Assembly (NCBI GenBank): GCA_036346225.1
Contig: JARFIW010001254.1
Coordinates: 593,001-657,000, forward strand
Origin: Platerodrilus igneus
Taxonomy: Eukaryota > Arthropoda > Insecta > Coleoptera > Lycidae
Direction: 5' to 3'
DNA length: 64,000 nt
Made by a program: the position numbers and the translations under genes. The first letter of the stretch is position 1, and every line of letters begins with the position of its first letter. The notes beneath the pieces were generated by a model, which searched no databases, had not been told where the DNA came from, and worked only from the letters and a program-made list of their open reading frames with translations. This document shows, piece by piece, positions 35,682 through 47,582 of the stretch.

Positions 35682-36205
35682 TGTAACGCGCTACTACTAC
35701 CGCGTTTCTTTAATTTAAAACAAGTAATAACAAACGTCTTTATTACTTACTGTTCACAAGTCTAATTAACAGTATATGCCTTATTTATAGATGTTTTCAG
35801 TCCACTTAACAATGAAGCACTATTACACTAATGAATTTACAAGCACTAATATCTTCTTAAATTAACTCCTTTACCATAGGTTCATTAACAACACTAACAC
35901 TACTATTTATTTATACACTTCTATTTATTTATGTATACTACAAGCTGTATGAACATTAGACACAGCATATCACATTTATGTATACTTCAAAAGCTCAAAA
36001 CTGCTATCACTTTACAACGTTATAATTTATATTAGACATTCAAGAATAGACTAACTCTTACATTCATAAGCGGCCTTATATATACCCTGCATTAAGATAT
36101 GACTCATTATCTAGAACTTTGTAGAAGGATTCTCGAATGCTGAAGAATACGCTGTGCCCCGGGCGTTTGTATGTTTGACGGGTTGCCTAATAGTGGATCG
36201 CAACA
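35682..36205 (-). repeat. 5' LTR of the macrodomain gypsy
   Basis: 524 bp, no difference seen from 29639-30162. It is followed on the minus strand by C then TGGTGTCAGGCATTTGTGGG, whose TGG start fits a tRNA primer-binding site, and then by the gag start. Confidence 0.95.
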
Positions 36206-36776
36206 ATACATTAATAAGAAATCTCAGCTGGAACCTTTTTTCATTCATTATATGTGGATTTTTAAATATGTAGTAATTAAAGTTTTTTCTATTAAAAACT
36301 CCACAATTGACGAACTTGCTTTGATGACTTCCTAAAATATTGAGATGCAGAATTAGATTAGCATCAAGTTTGTTACTGAACCAGTAGTAGAAATCCAAGC
36401 GCTTTTCAAAATTTGTACCACCTAAGCTTTGATCAACATGAACCTTGTATGGATACAACTTATTACGTTTTGATGTCCTTGTAACTGTGGCCTTAGAAAT
36501 ATTACTTTCATTTTGGATTTGCTGAGACGATACGTAGAGATTTGTCACAGCTGCCGCTAGGATACCGATATCTTTAATTTCGTCTAGTCGCTTACTTCCT
36601 TTTTTGCTAACGTATATTAAAAAATCGATTTTGCCGTAGCGATCGTTCAATTTTGCAAATGATGTACGATGTGGTCGTCTTCTTTCTGGGTAGAGACGTG
36701 AATAGTGATTTAAAGCTATCGAGAAATGTATATGATTTTTGATGTAGATGACAGACATATCTGTTTTTTTGTACAT
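36206..36776 (-). pseudogene. Mariner-like transposase, interrupted by the macrodomain gypsy
   Basis: A minus-strand frame with RLYPERRRPHRTSFAKLNDRYG, a helix-turn-helix segment (NESNISKATVTRTSKRN) and FQLRFLINV. This matches the DUF4817-plus-DDE transposases common in arthropods. The frame ends at the LTR border, and the residues expected next (WxxIIGNKLLxPYFL) are encoded on the other side of the gypsy element, about 29576-29634. The first catalytic Asp region is degraded, and a stop follows at about 29574. It is an old DNA-transposon pseudogene. Confidence 0.75.
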
Positions 36777-38004
36777 TCGTGAATTGAATTGTTTTGCAAT
36801 AGTAATTATACGAAATGATACTGATAATAAAGTGGCAATAAAAGATTACCTATTTTGATGCTGTGTTACTGATTAAAACAGTTTGTCAGTTCATTGGTTT
36901 CATTCATTTTTCGGCATACTTCAAAAAATATTAAGATTGTTTCTAACTTTTTATTTACAGAAGACTTGAAAATGTCATTCAGTAACAAAATGATCCAATA
37001 TGGCGTCTATAAGAAAAAAGTTGACTATAATATATTGAAATCTAAAAGTGCTACGTGAAATCTAATGTTAGTATTAAATTCTGCACTCATGTTAAGATAC
37101 TCTTAAACCGATTTTCAATTGAATATTTCTGAAAATATAATACTTATGAAGAATTTATAGAACCATATTTCAAAAACAATTATCAATGTCGCTATTCGAA
37201 AATTGTTATTAAAATGACTTAAATGGACTTTTTGTAATTTAACCGAAATTGTATTTCTGCTGGTTTCTAAAATATCCATAGTAAGCGAGTTTAAGTGAAG
37301 CATCCTGTAAGCATGTCTAAAAACATTTAAATTATATCTCAAAACTAATTTAAAAAAGTAATTCACTTACATTAAGTGAAATGGAAATCATGAAATTTAA
37401 GAAATCCAAAATTTTTCTTAACATTCGTAGCAATTTTTAAGCGAATGTAATTAAGCGTCAACTTAACTATTAAAATCAAGTAAATTCCTATGCAATAATA
37501 TGCATAAATTATAATTAATCAAAGGTATAATCTCCTGAAATTGATTAGGACTTGCCAAAACAGGTGTCATATTCATGCAGAAATACCTTATAAAAATTAT
37601 AAATAAATTTAAATCATAATCGATTCAGCAGTTTTACAAAAGTATATTTGTTTAACTTTAATTATGCACAGCATAACGATAAAACCTAATCGTTAGGACT
37701 ATAAAAGGTAAAATGTGCGACTTTAATTGGCTGTGGTGGAAATAGATATGTGTCCACAAGAATTTATTTAATATTTAAAAGATGCTTTATCGAAACCCCC
37801 GATGCATGAAGTTTGGAGCGTTGTTGGTTGCATCATAGCTCCCAAACGATTAACCCGATTCTAACGCGGTTTATTTTAACTATACTTGCATATATTCGCT
37901 TAACACTTCGGGGTTTTTTACAAAGTTTGCTTTACACTTGGAGGGTCGAAGGTTTAGACGCATAAAATGAATATAATCAAATATCATCCTGATTAAATTG
38001 CTTC
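36777..38004. other. AT-rich intergenic sequence
   Basis: I see no gene, terminal repeat or RNA. Two short minus-strand frames here have no recognisable motif and low-complexity composition. Confidence 0.5.
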
Positions 38005-40675
38005 TAAACAAAACACCATTCTGAACGGACCTGCACCTTGAGGACGTTCTAAAATACTAGAACAGGTAGAATGGATTCCGTCTTTCAGTGAGCTAAAGAG
38101 CCGAACTATAAGTTTAATCAAATTAGTGAGGTCTTTAGTGAGGAACCAGACTAAAACAGGTCCCCAAAAGAGAGCAGCAGCTTTTTCGATACTTGAGTGG
38201 CAGAGACCATAGGGGTTTATTATCCCCAAAGTACACAGCGTACATAAATTGTTATTAAAGATGACGGCATCCTCTGGAGTAAAAAATTGCGGAGATAAGA
38301 TAGTCCCCCATTCGGATCTCCGGGAGGGGACTACTTCGGGGGATGTGATCTGAAAGTATAAAAAACGATTCGTGCACATTCTACGAGTCGGAGCGTGGAA
38401 TGTCAAAAGCATGAAGCAAGTAGGCCAGCTAGAAAACTTGAAAATTGAAATGGATAGGTTAGCACTAGACATAGTAGGGATCAACGAAGTTCGCTGGCCG
38501 AAGACGGGAGATTTTTGGAGTGGAGACTTTAGGGTAATTCATACAAGATCCGAGAAAGGAAATCCGGGTGTGGGAATGATTATACAAAAAAAGATAGGAC
38601 AATGTGTAGAAAATTTTAATGCAGTGGTAAGTGAGGGTAGGGAAGGAGCGGTAGTAGGTCTATTTGGTTTAGGCACGAGAAACGACAAGGGAAATAGGTT
38701 GGTAGAATTTTACGACAAAAGCAATTTAATTATCACAAACACATTATTTCAACATCATACTAGTAGACGATATACGTGGAAGATGCCCGGAGATACAGGA
38801 CGATATCAAATAGATTACATTCTTGTTAGACAACGGTTTAGGAATCAAATACAAAACTGTAGAAGCTACCCATAAGCAGATATAGACACTGACCACAACA
38901 TCGTAATTATGAAAGCCGCACGTAAGTTTAAAAATTTGAAAAAAAACGGAAAAGGCACGTTAACTTTGAGAAACCAAAAGATAAAGCTATACAAGAAACA
39001 TCCGAAAAAAAGGTCAAATGAATTGTTGTAAGATACAGGAAAAATATCTGATACTAAGGAAGTAGAAACATAATGTAATAACATTAAATCCAGTTTAGAC
39101 ATGGCAGCCAGAGATATTCTGGGGTATACACAAAAAGAAAATAAGAAATCATGGATAACAAAAGATATACTGAATTTAATAGAAGAATTTAATAAAAATT
39201 TAATAATTACGGGGGATTTTAATGCAGTGGTAGGTGAAGGTAGGGAAGGAGCGGTAGCAGGTTTATTTGGTTAAGGCACCAGAAATGACAGGGGAAATAG
39301 GCTGGTATAACAATTTAACCATCACAAACACATTATTTCAACATCATGCAAGAAGGCCATACACGTGGAAGATGCCAGGAGATATAGAAAGATATTAAAT
39401 AGATTACATCCTTGTTAGACAACGGTTTAGGAATCAAGTAAAGGACTGCAGAAGCTACCCAGAAGCCAATATAGACACTAACGACAACATCGTAATTATG
39501 AAGGCCGCTTTTAAATTTAAAAATTTGAAAAAGAGAAACGGAAAAAGACGCTTTGACTTTGAAAAACTAATAGATAAAGATATCCACAAAAGATTCGTAA
39601 AAAAAGTCAAATGAATTACTGAAAGATATCGTGAAAATTTCTAATATTAAGGAAGTAGAAACAGAATGGAATAACATCAAATCCAGCTTAAACGTGGCGG
39701 CAAGAGATATTCTGGGCTATACACAAAAAGAAAATAAGAAACCATAGACAACAGAGGATATGCTGAATCCAGCACAAGAAAATCGAAAATACAAAAGTAG
39801 ATCAAATGAGACAGGAAAACAGAGATACAAAGCCATAAAATGGGAAGTTATTCGCAAATGTAACAAAGCTAAAGAAGAGTAGATTGATGAAAAATGCAAA
39901 GAGGTACAAACGATGGAAACAGGAAAAACAGATGATGCATACAAACTAATTAGAATGAATTTTAGCGATATAAAACCGTATAGCAAAAATATAAGGGACG
40001 CAGTAGGAAACTACATTATAGAAAATGTAGCGAAAGTGGAGAGATGGCATGAATATGTAAGGAATTTATATGCAGGAGATGAACTAACAGCATTAGAACA
40101 AGAATCAGACATAGAAAAGGATGACTTAGGATATTCTATACTTAGAGATGAGTTGGAATTAGCATTAAAAGGTCTGAAAAATGGCAGGGCACCGGCTACA
40201 GATAAGATGCAAAACAGAAACTCTAAAAACCGCTGGACAAGCAGAAACAGAACGTCTTTTTCAACTTGTAGGCTATATGTATGAGACATGCGAGATACTC
40301 AAAGATTTCAAACGCAACATCATAGTCACTATACCCAAAAAGAGAGGCTCGGATAGATGTGAATATTTTCGAACAATCAGTTTGACAGCACACGTGTCAA
40401 AAATATTAACTAGAATTGTACAAAGACGAATGGAAAATGGAGCTGAAGAAGTACTAGGAGAAGATCAATTTGAATTTAGGCGAAATAGCAGAACACGGGA
40501 GGCTATTCTAGCTCTGAAAGTAATAATAGAGGAAACAATAAAAAAAGGGAAGAGCGTGTATATAGGGTTTGTAGATCTGAAAAAGCATTCGACAATGTAA
40601 AATGGAAAAAAATTTTAAAATACTCAAAATGATTAGAATGAGTTGTAGGGATAGACACATAGTACATAGCTTATA
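38005..40675 (+). pseudogene. LINE 2: APE endonuclease and reverse transcriptase, 5' part
   Basis: Non-LTR retrotransposon on the plus strand, collinear with LINE 1 from the leader onward. The endonuclease frame is open at 38372-38875: VGAWNVKSM near the start, DIVGINEVRW (with the catalytic Glu), and RYQIDYILV (catalytic Asp). RT follows at about 39900-40620 with LKNGRAPATDKMQ, NIIVTIPKK and FRTISLTAH. A segment of about 600 bases is tandemly duplicated, so 39222-39790 repeats 38618-39180. The RT frame is cut at 40675 by the Polinton-type insertion and resumes at 53722. Several stops make it inactive. Confidence 0.88.
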
Positions 40676-40919
40676 AGTAGAGTATTTAGTGACGAATCAG
40701 ACCCACATTTCCTCCAGAATCCCACATTTCCTCCCAAATTTACATGTAAATCCCCATAAGGAGGAAATGTGGTGGAGTGACTCTCTCCCTGTAGAACTCC
40801 TTGTGGAATTTTTTACCCCAACCATTTTGATTACGTCACACCCGCATTCTTTCCACCCGCGAGATAAATCTTTCTCCACATTTCCACCCACGAGATAAAC
40901 CTATCTTGTTTGGTATCAA

Positions 40920-41450
40920 TTAATATTAGAATTTTCTCAGCTACCCGAATTTCTAAGAATTTTTTAGATAGCACCATCTCCCAGGGAGCTACCCCAATTT
41001 TAAGATTTCTTACCTGTAGCGACTTTTGAGCGTTCTTATAAATTTTTTTTAGTCATGCCATACATCTTGTTAGCTTAGAATTTTACGCAGAATTCGAATC
41101 TGTAAACAGATTTGAAATCGGACCACGCCCTGCAAAGTTACCCATATACCCTCTGCGAGATAAATCTTTCTCCACATTTCCACCCACGAGATAAACCTAC
41201 CTTGCTTGGTATCAATCAATATTAGAATTTTCTCAGCTACCCAAATCTCTTTAAATTTTTTAGATAGCTCCATCCCCCAGAGAGCTACCCCCATTTTAAG
41301 ATTTTTTTTTTTGCTGGTAGCGATTTCTGACGGTTCTTATAAATTTTTTATACATGCAATACATCTTGTTAGTCTAGAATTTTATGTAGAATCCAAATCT
41401 GTAAACAGATTTAAAATAGACCACCCTTACCATTTTACACACACCCTCTA
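40920..41450. repeat. Subterminal tandem repeats, left arm (about two units)
   Basis: A unit of about 300 bases marked by GATAAACCTA, a TAGCTCCCTGGGG-like box, and the small palindrome AAATCTGTTTACAGATTT. Two copies are present here and three in the right arm at about 52640-53540, where part of one unit is replaced by the segment at 53163-53250. A more distant copy lies near 44390-44540 and its mirror near 49500-49660. No coding role is visible. Confidence 0.65.
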
Positions 41451-41605
41451 AATTATAAATTTCCTGCGGCTCATACCTAAAAGAAAATCTAAAAACAATT
41501 CTTAAAACTTTTTATTACAAACAATTTTTACTAATACAGTTTAAATTTGTAAACCACATTTCTAAATACATATTTACAATTTTTATTCTTAACCTAGAGC
41601 TCATA

Positions 41606-42398
41606 TCGGCTTATACTTATTAATATTTATTTCTAAATAGAGCACCTTTTCCAAAGACCAACCGGACCCGCATGTTTCAAATTCCTCTGATTTTGTTCTT
41701 ATGGTTTCGCTTAGGACCTCGTACATATTTTCCAGATTACTAGAAGACGTTATAACCACATTTTTTGTGTTAAAGTTTCACATTGGTAGCCTCTTCCCCA
41801 TTTTGATGTAAACGCCGTAGAGTTCGCAATAGACTTTTACTGCTGTATGTTGTATTCTTTTTCATTTATTAATCGAATAAATCGCTCTTTCTGCTTCCAA
41901 AGAAACTCAGGCACCCATCGTCGACACTGGCGTTCTTTATGCGATAGCTAGCCATACAGTTGTTAAACGCAGTGCTAACCATTTCTACACCATCGTCGCT
42001 AGTAGCGGTAACTGATGCATTTTATGTCTGTTGCTCCTTAAATGTGCGGCATACGTAGTTTTCCATTTCAAAATCGCATACTTTACACATAATTCGTGGT
42101 TGTTTCGTACAAGACCCTTTAACAGCTGGCGGAGCTGAACGTTTACGGCTTAATGACATGCCGTGCTGTTTTCCTTGTGTCGCTGTAAGTTGCCCATTCT
42201 CGTAAAAGCGAAACCGCAAGTCCCACAGTTTAAGTACTTTGCTGCAGACGGATGTATAAGCTTAACCTTGGACGATGTTACACCACAACATTTATTCTGA
42301 TGCCGTTTGAGAGCATCCCTTCTGGTAAAGTAGACGTGACACGGCTCGCATTTAAAAACGTTTGCAGGTACCATTTTAGTACAAAACAAAATCCGCAC
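41606..42398 (-). pseudogene. PolB N-terminal zinc-finger fragment, left arm
   Basis: On the minus strand, two C2H2-type fingers (FKCEPCHVYFTRRDALKRH and LNCGTCGFAFTRMGNLQRH) are followed by a third finger after a frame change (IMCKVCDFEMENY). Beyond further breaks comes the motif SGWSLEKVLYLEININKY near 41610-41670. From knowledge of arthropod Maverick elements, this order is the N-terminal region that precedes protein-primed DNA polymerase B. The exonuclease and polymerase domains do not follow, so the gene is truncated as well as frameshifted. Confidence 0.7.
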
Positions 42399-42985
42399 TA
42401 TAAGACTTGACTTGTAAGCGAACTAACTTATAACTAAAGAGTTTACTCTCGCGCACCGGCTTTATGTACCCTATAGAATGCAAACCAAAGGTTTCCGAAG
42501 ACACCCGAACAAAGTTGAGGATTCAGCAGGGGACTAAATGAGGTCATAATCCTTGCTGCTCGTCCAATACATTTAGCGCCAATGCATGCACCTGGGTCGC
42601 ATCGTCGATGGTGCGAATGCCGTTAGTAGAAACATCGGAAACGTCTTCCATGTTATACGGATCGCGTGCATATTAAAAATCCAAAAGGGTGATATAACAC
42701 GCACACAAATTGTCTGCAAGTCGTGCTGTAGAAGATGCAGTGCTACTATAACCAAAAACTTAATAAAAACACTTTAAACCATTACTAAGAAATACCAACT
42801 TGTTGTCTACAGGATACTTACTAATAAAGCAATTTAATTTTAAATAACTTCTACGTCATATTTTAGGAAATGGTGGGCTTGAATATTTTCTAAATGAATC
42901 ACCGAGCGAAAGTATATGCTTAGCAGTATTAAAATTAACCATTAATTTCCCATTTTTACGACCGTGGTTAATTATAGATTAAAAT

Positions 42986-43930
42986 TTAATTTGTGCACGT
43001 TCGAGCTTCTCGTAAACTAACATATTTTATAGCAACAATGCGCTGTATAATACATGCATACCCCTTCGCCGCGCTACTGCTATTCTTGTAATTGCTAGAA
43101 AAAGTCACTCTCCTTTTTACTGTTAGGACCGAAGCAAGCACCATTTTTTTTATACTTTCTATAGCACATCGCGCGCTTTTTCGTCTGATGATTAAATTTT
43201 GCTTCTGTAGGCTTTTACACTTTCGCATAGCGGTCGGCCGCACGTTATGATTTCTAGAACCGGTAACTACTTGATATCGTCCAAATAGAGAATTAGATGC
43301 TCGATGGCTGTCAACTTCCAATTCCCTCGTAAAAGGTAGAAAAAACTCAGTCAATCATCCATCTAACTTAAACTTCGACCCGCTCCTGTTCTGATAATTT
43401 ACAAACATTTTTCAAACGACAATAGGCCGAGAATTTTTAAACCTCCGAGGGATCTTTAAGTCGTGATCAATTACACATCCGCGCTACGCGTAAACTAACA
43501 TATTTTGTAGCAACTGTATAATACATGCATATCCCTTCTCTGCGCTACTGCTATTCTTGTAGTTGCTTGAAAAGTCAGTCGCCCTTTTACGGGTAGGGCC
43601 GCTAAAAGCACCATTCCATACTTTCTTTATAAGTGTAGCACATCGCGCACTTTTGTCGGATAATTAAATTTTTGTTTATGTAGGCCTTTACACTTTCGCT
43701 TATTTAAACATCTAATACGATTGATTAACCACTTTCGATTATTCTAACGGAGACCACCATACATCCCGCTGCACCGTTCTTTTTGAATCCAACGATCCTA
43801 TGGGCTTCCACGCACTAACACCTGACGTATCTTTCCTACTATTTGTTAAACAAAAACTACCGGTATCGCCATTGTGGACGTAAGCAGATGTTTGTGGATA
43901 TGTACGAGAATATGTAATCATATACATTAA
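42986..43930 (-). pseudogene. Unknown coding remnants, left arm
   Basis: Two minus-strand frames (42986-43354, 122 codons, basic and Ser-rich; 43739-43927, 62 codons) with mirror copies in the right arm. Bases encoding SNSLFGRYQVVTGSRNH resemble, at the DNA level, those encoding HPILYLDGIEYLPAYVPG at 44.8-44.9 kb. So this may be a decayed duplicate of part of that gene, read in another frame. I do not recognise a family. Confidence 0.35.
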
Positions 43931-44733
43931 CCAGTCTAAGCTATTTTATTTAGTCCACGAAAACTACTATTTTTCTAAACCATAATTAATAATCGTCTTT
44001 ATAGGTTCCACATTTCTACCGTTACCCAATGACTGGTGCTACGTACATGAAAACTTTAATATTGGAGAGAATTCTTATTCTCCCGCGCACTGCTGCGTAG
44101 TTGCATGTCTACCCCTTTTGGAGGTATATGCTCGTTATAGGTTGTAAGACCCTCGGTTTTACTTAACTAAAATTCGTGAGACCCCTTTAATCTTTTTAAT
44201 CGTATCTTTCTCGCCTACAATACAGTAGGACTTAACATTACTACCAACAAATTCTAATACTGGACCCCATTAAATACGTCTTTAATTTTCCTACAACTTT
44301 TTTGTTGACAAGTGTTATATTGTATTTATTATACGCAGGGTAGTCACTCTTTTAAGATAAATATATTTTGCTAGATATCAACTAATATTAAATTTTCTAG
44401 GGACCCCAAATCTGTAAATAGGTTTTAAATAGGACCACCCCATACAAAGTTATGCGTTTTAAAGACCCAAATCACTAATTTTGCTCATCTTTATTTAACG
44501 CCATTTTAAAACCTTTTCGCTACCCAAGACATATGCCTTAGCCAACCATCTCCCGAGAAATCTAAAACCGCCGTGTCCCGCAGAATACCACGTGGAGATA
44601 ACACGTATACTCTGTCAACCAGGATAGAAGCCGGAAGGATTTGGAAGGTGGGAGAAGAACTTAAAAATTATGGAATCTTAAAACTAATATATACAATAGA
44701 TTTACAAAATCCATACAAATATAAACAACTATC

Positions 44734-45042
44734 TTATATCTTTACACCCCATGCGTAGATTGTTGTACTATTAGGAATGATGTACCTTTTGTCATCTTCC
44801 CTCGATAAACTAATTTTATTAATAAACTGCGTATGCAAATCGTATTCTTTTACTCCGGGTACATACGCAGGCAAGTACTCGATACCATCCAAATAAAGAA
44901 TTGGATGCTTGGTGACTGTTAATATCCGCTTCCCTCGTGTACGCCCAGACACATCCCAGCCCATGAGCACCCTGCGCATGCACACCCTGCCCATGCGCAC
45001 CCTGCGCGTATGCACCTGCCCATGCTCGCTGCCCATGCGCAC
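44734..45042 (-). pseudogene. Unknown Polinton-associated frame with G-rich leader repeats
   Basis: A 102-codon minus-strand frame. The first third is an imperfect repeat of a GGGCAGGTGCATGCG-type DNA motif, giving Met/Arg/Gly-rich residues. It is followed by a more protein-like part (HPILYLDGIEYLPAYVPGVK and SLSREDDKRYIIPN). The mirror copy lies at 49066-49347. No known domain, but the second part is conserved between arms and reads like a genuine structural-protein fragment. Confidence 0.4.
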
Positions 45043-45151
45043 CCCTCTCTGTGCGAGTGCTATTTCAGGGTAACGTCACAGCCTTTTATAAATAAAGAAC
45101 AATGTTATATACTATTAAAAAATGTTTATTCTAACATTATACATAACAAAT

Positions 45152-46299
45152 TTAAAAATATTTAATGCCAAGCATGGAGTCATTTAAACTTAATTTTAAT
45201 ACAAAGTTATACACAGAAGACAGTACTTTCTTTATGTTTGTTTGCAGTGGTTTAATTTTATCTAATTTTATTCGCAGCTTAAAATTTAAATCGACACCCA
45301 AGTCTTCTATCTCCTTTTCTAACCAATAGTTTGATACATAAAGACCGTCTAGGTTTTCGAATTGTAAAATGTACCGAAGTTTGCCTCTATATTTAAAGTC
45401 TTTGATTCCGCCGAGAACCAGATCCATTCCTTCGTGTAATTCTTGCAGCTTGTGACAATCTTTTAATCGCAGCTTTCCCACTATATCCTGCATACGTATC
45501 TTGTTCGCTTGATCGACTTCTTCTTGTCCGTTGTGTAGATGCATATCCACCACTTTTGGGAATATATGGTTGTTATAGGTTGTAAGACCCTCGGTTTTAA
45601 ATGATCCGAAAGGTTCTTTACTAGGCAAATATACAATGTTTAGCGGAACCCCTTTGCGTGTGGTGTACGCCAAGGTTACGAAACCCGCATTCCTTAGTTC
45701 GTCTTTGTTATCTGCCATTTTGATAAATACGTTTTTAGAATAACCTTTTAAAAAGTATACGGATTTAGTACCATCCTTTTCTGCAAGAACACCTACATAA
45801 CTAAAAGAGTCTTTCTTACTAACCGCAAATGCATACAGCTTGTACAACCCGGATGTATCTAAGTCAGTCCATCGACACATAAAATAATCTTTTAATTCTT
45901 CCTCATTTTCTCTAATAAGATGTTCTTTGTCTAACACATCTTTGTATTGTTCGCGTATTGTCGCAGTGTTTTCCATGTAGTCCAATTTTCGCCTTTTTGC
46001 ATCCATTTCCTCTAATTCCAGTTGTCTTTTCCTTCCACTTACAGCGTATGGCATGCATAATGGGACAATTTCCTGTAGCGTAAACGGATAGAGTTTACTA
46101 CCAATATTTGCGCGTTGTCGTACAACCTCTGGGCGAATGTTGGGTGTATTATCAATCCCAATTCCGAAATGACTATTTCTTTTGGAATTGTAGAATATGG
46201 TGTTGCAGAGTGTGTAAAATATGTACTACCTGCTTTAATGTAGCACTTGCGTAAGATTTTTATTTTATCTTGGCGGTCTTCCTCCTCTACTATCTCCAA
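45152..46299 (-). CDS. Unknown Polinton-associated protein, spans centre and left arm
   Basis: Two overlapping minus-strand frames form one gene of about 380 codons with a frameshift near 46050. The upstream frame (46039-46299) starts MEIVEEEDRQDKIKILRKCY. The downstream 300-codon frame (45152-46054) has a charged helical segment (GRKRQLELEEMDAKRRKLDY) and later YVSNYWLEKEIEDLGVDLNF. The 3' two thirds lie in the palindrome arm, and the right arm holds a broken copy at 48181-48900. No signal peptide or membrane segment is seen. I do not recognise the family. Confidence 0.55.
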
Positions 46300-46349
46300 A
46301 TAATTTACGGGTAAATAGTTAAAACTAAAGCCAAAGCATATACTTTATC

Positions 46350-46973
46350 AATGTTTCCCTTTCTTTTGGTTTTCGGACAACTTAATTTGCAAGCCCGTCA
46401 ATTTCTTTGTATTACCATTACCCCAATACACGTACTGTAGCAGGTTATTATACACTAAACAGCAGCTATTTTGTAGCTTGTTCGATAAGCTTACTCCACA
46501 TTTTGGCAAGTGGTACCAGTACATTGGCGCCTTTAGGAAGTATAACACTATCTTCCAATAACGTTAAACAGTCTTTTAAGGGATTATACACCCGTTCCGC
46601 ACTGACATAGCTTCCAATTGCACAATTGTATATTGTCGCTTCAATCGCGTAATACCATGTTCTTTAGCCAAAGTAGACGCAAATGTTTCCCTTAAACGTA
46701 CATCTGGACAACGTAAAAATCTAGTATATGATTGCCAAGTTGTTTATTAACACCAGGACTTGTTATCTGACACACAAATTTGTTGTATATCTTAATTCTT
46801 GCATTGGTTGTTAGCCATGTTAAACAATCAATTCCTACAGTTTTATCGTTGTCAACTATAATATTACACTTTTCTTCGTATTCGCCCTTATAGCAAAAGT
46901 TATGGTTTGTAGTTAAATAATTACACATCTCCATCTTGCTAAATATACCCGCAAAATCTTGGGTTACATCCAT
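46350..46973 (-). pseudogene. Possible replication-initiator-like protein, frameshifted
   Basis: In the single-copy centre, the minus strand reads DVTQDFAGIFSKMEM, later NARIKIYNKFV, and then, after frame changes near 46700 and 46470, a segment with HGITRLE. An early D-x-T-x-D, a central R/K-I-Y-N-K and a late R-L-E in this spacing recall Rep_trans-type initiators of rolling-circle replication. The similarity is only motif-level and unverified. At least two frame breaks. It lies just downstream of the gene at 47044-47501 on the same strand. Confidence 0.4.
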
Positions 46974-47043
46974 GTCAAAAGATAGAAATAATCTTTTCGA
47001 GTTCGTCTAATATATCTGGTAGTTCCTCAATAAAGTTTCCAAC

Positions 47044-47501
47044 TTAAGCATCTGCTAGTTCCACTTTGTATGGAACACATATAGGATTTTGGAATTTTTT
47101 ATTAATGCATTCGAGGTCTTCTTTTCCGATAATTTCTTTTACTCTCTGACCCATCTTGTTAGTGCTTTCCAGAGAAAACGGGAGCTTAGCTTTAACACCA
47201 TGCCTAGCGGAAACAAATCGGTCAAACTTTCTTCGTAGATAGCTGTTAAATGCACCACAAATTTCTTTTTTTAGGATAAACATCCTTTTGCTTACAGATG
47301 TTTGCTCGGCGTCAGAAAAGTCATAATTTTAACCAACATTATATTGTCACAAAATGGTTCTGTAATTGGTGTGTGTAGTCCACCAGTCAGCATCTGTTCG
47401 CCTTCGACATAACAAATATTACCAATATCTGTTACCAGATTATTGTTGCACATATTTTCTGTCAACAGCCATAATCCAAACCGCTCATTTGTCGGTTTCA
47501 C
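47044..47501 (-). pseudogene. Unknown coding region near the palindrome axis
   Basis: Two minus-strand frames, 47292-47501 (from MKPTNERFGLWLLTENM) and 47044-47283 (with KEICGAFNSYLRRKFDRFV), separated by a frame change at about 47285. They probably form one protein of about 150 residues. A conserved-looking basic stretch ends the second frame. No known motif. It is the gene closest to the axis and is absent from the right arm. Confidence 0.4.
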
Positions 47502-47582
47502 TTTATTCCCAGAAGTTGAGAAACGTTAATCACCTTGGAGACGCTCATGTTTACCGTTCTAGCTACTATCGAATACTAAATT

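Larger units (their letters stand above)
29639..36205 (-). mobile_element. Young gypsy retrotransposon encoding a macrodomain (6567 bp)
   Basis: Two 524-bp LTRs, which I find identical base for base, enclose gag-protease and pol on the minus strand. A perfect 4-bp target duplication ATAC lies at 29635-29638 and 36206-36209. Outside the element a mariner-like transposase frame continues across the insertion point, which proves the borders. Identical LTRs mean very recent insertion. The unusual part is the end of Pol, where a macrodomain and a CCCH zinc finger follow the integrase. Confidence 0.95.
40676..45851. repeat. Left outer inverted arm of the Polinton-type element
   Basis: Pairs with 48181-53715, with differences of a few percent by eye and small indels. 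The right arm is about 360 bases longer, mostly because of one extra subterminal repeat. From the outside in, the arm contains subterminal repeats, the PolB N-terminal fragment, unknown coding remnants, and the 3' half of the gene that starts in the single-copy centre. Confidence 0.88.

Noticed and set aside
37993..38484. 163-codon minus-strand open frame
   Set aside because: It is the antisense of the LINE 2 leader and endonuclease start. A similar antisense frame occurs at 10206-10517 in LINE 1, which shows it is a shadow of conserved DNA.
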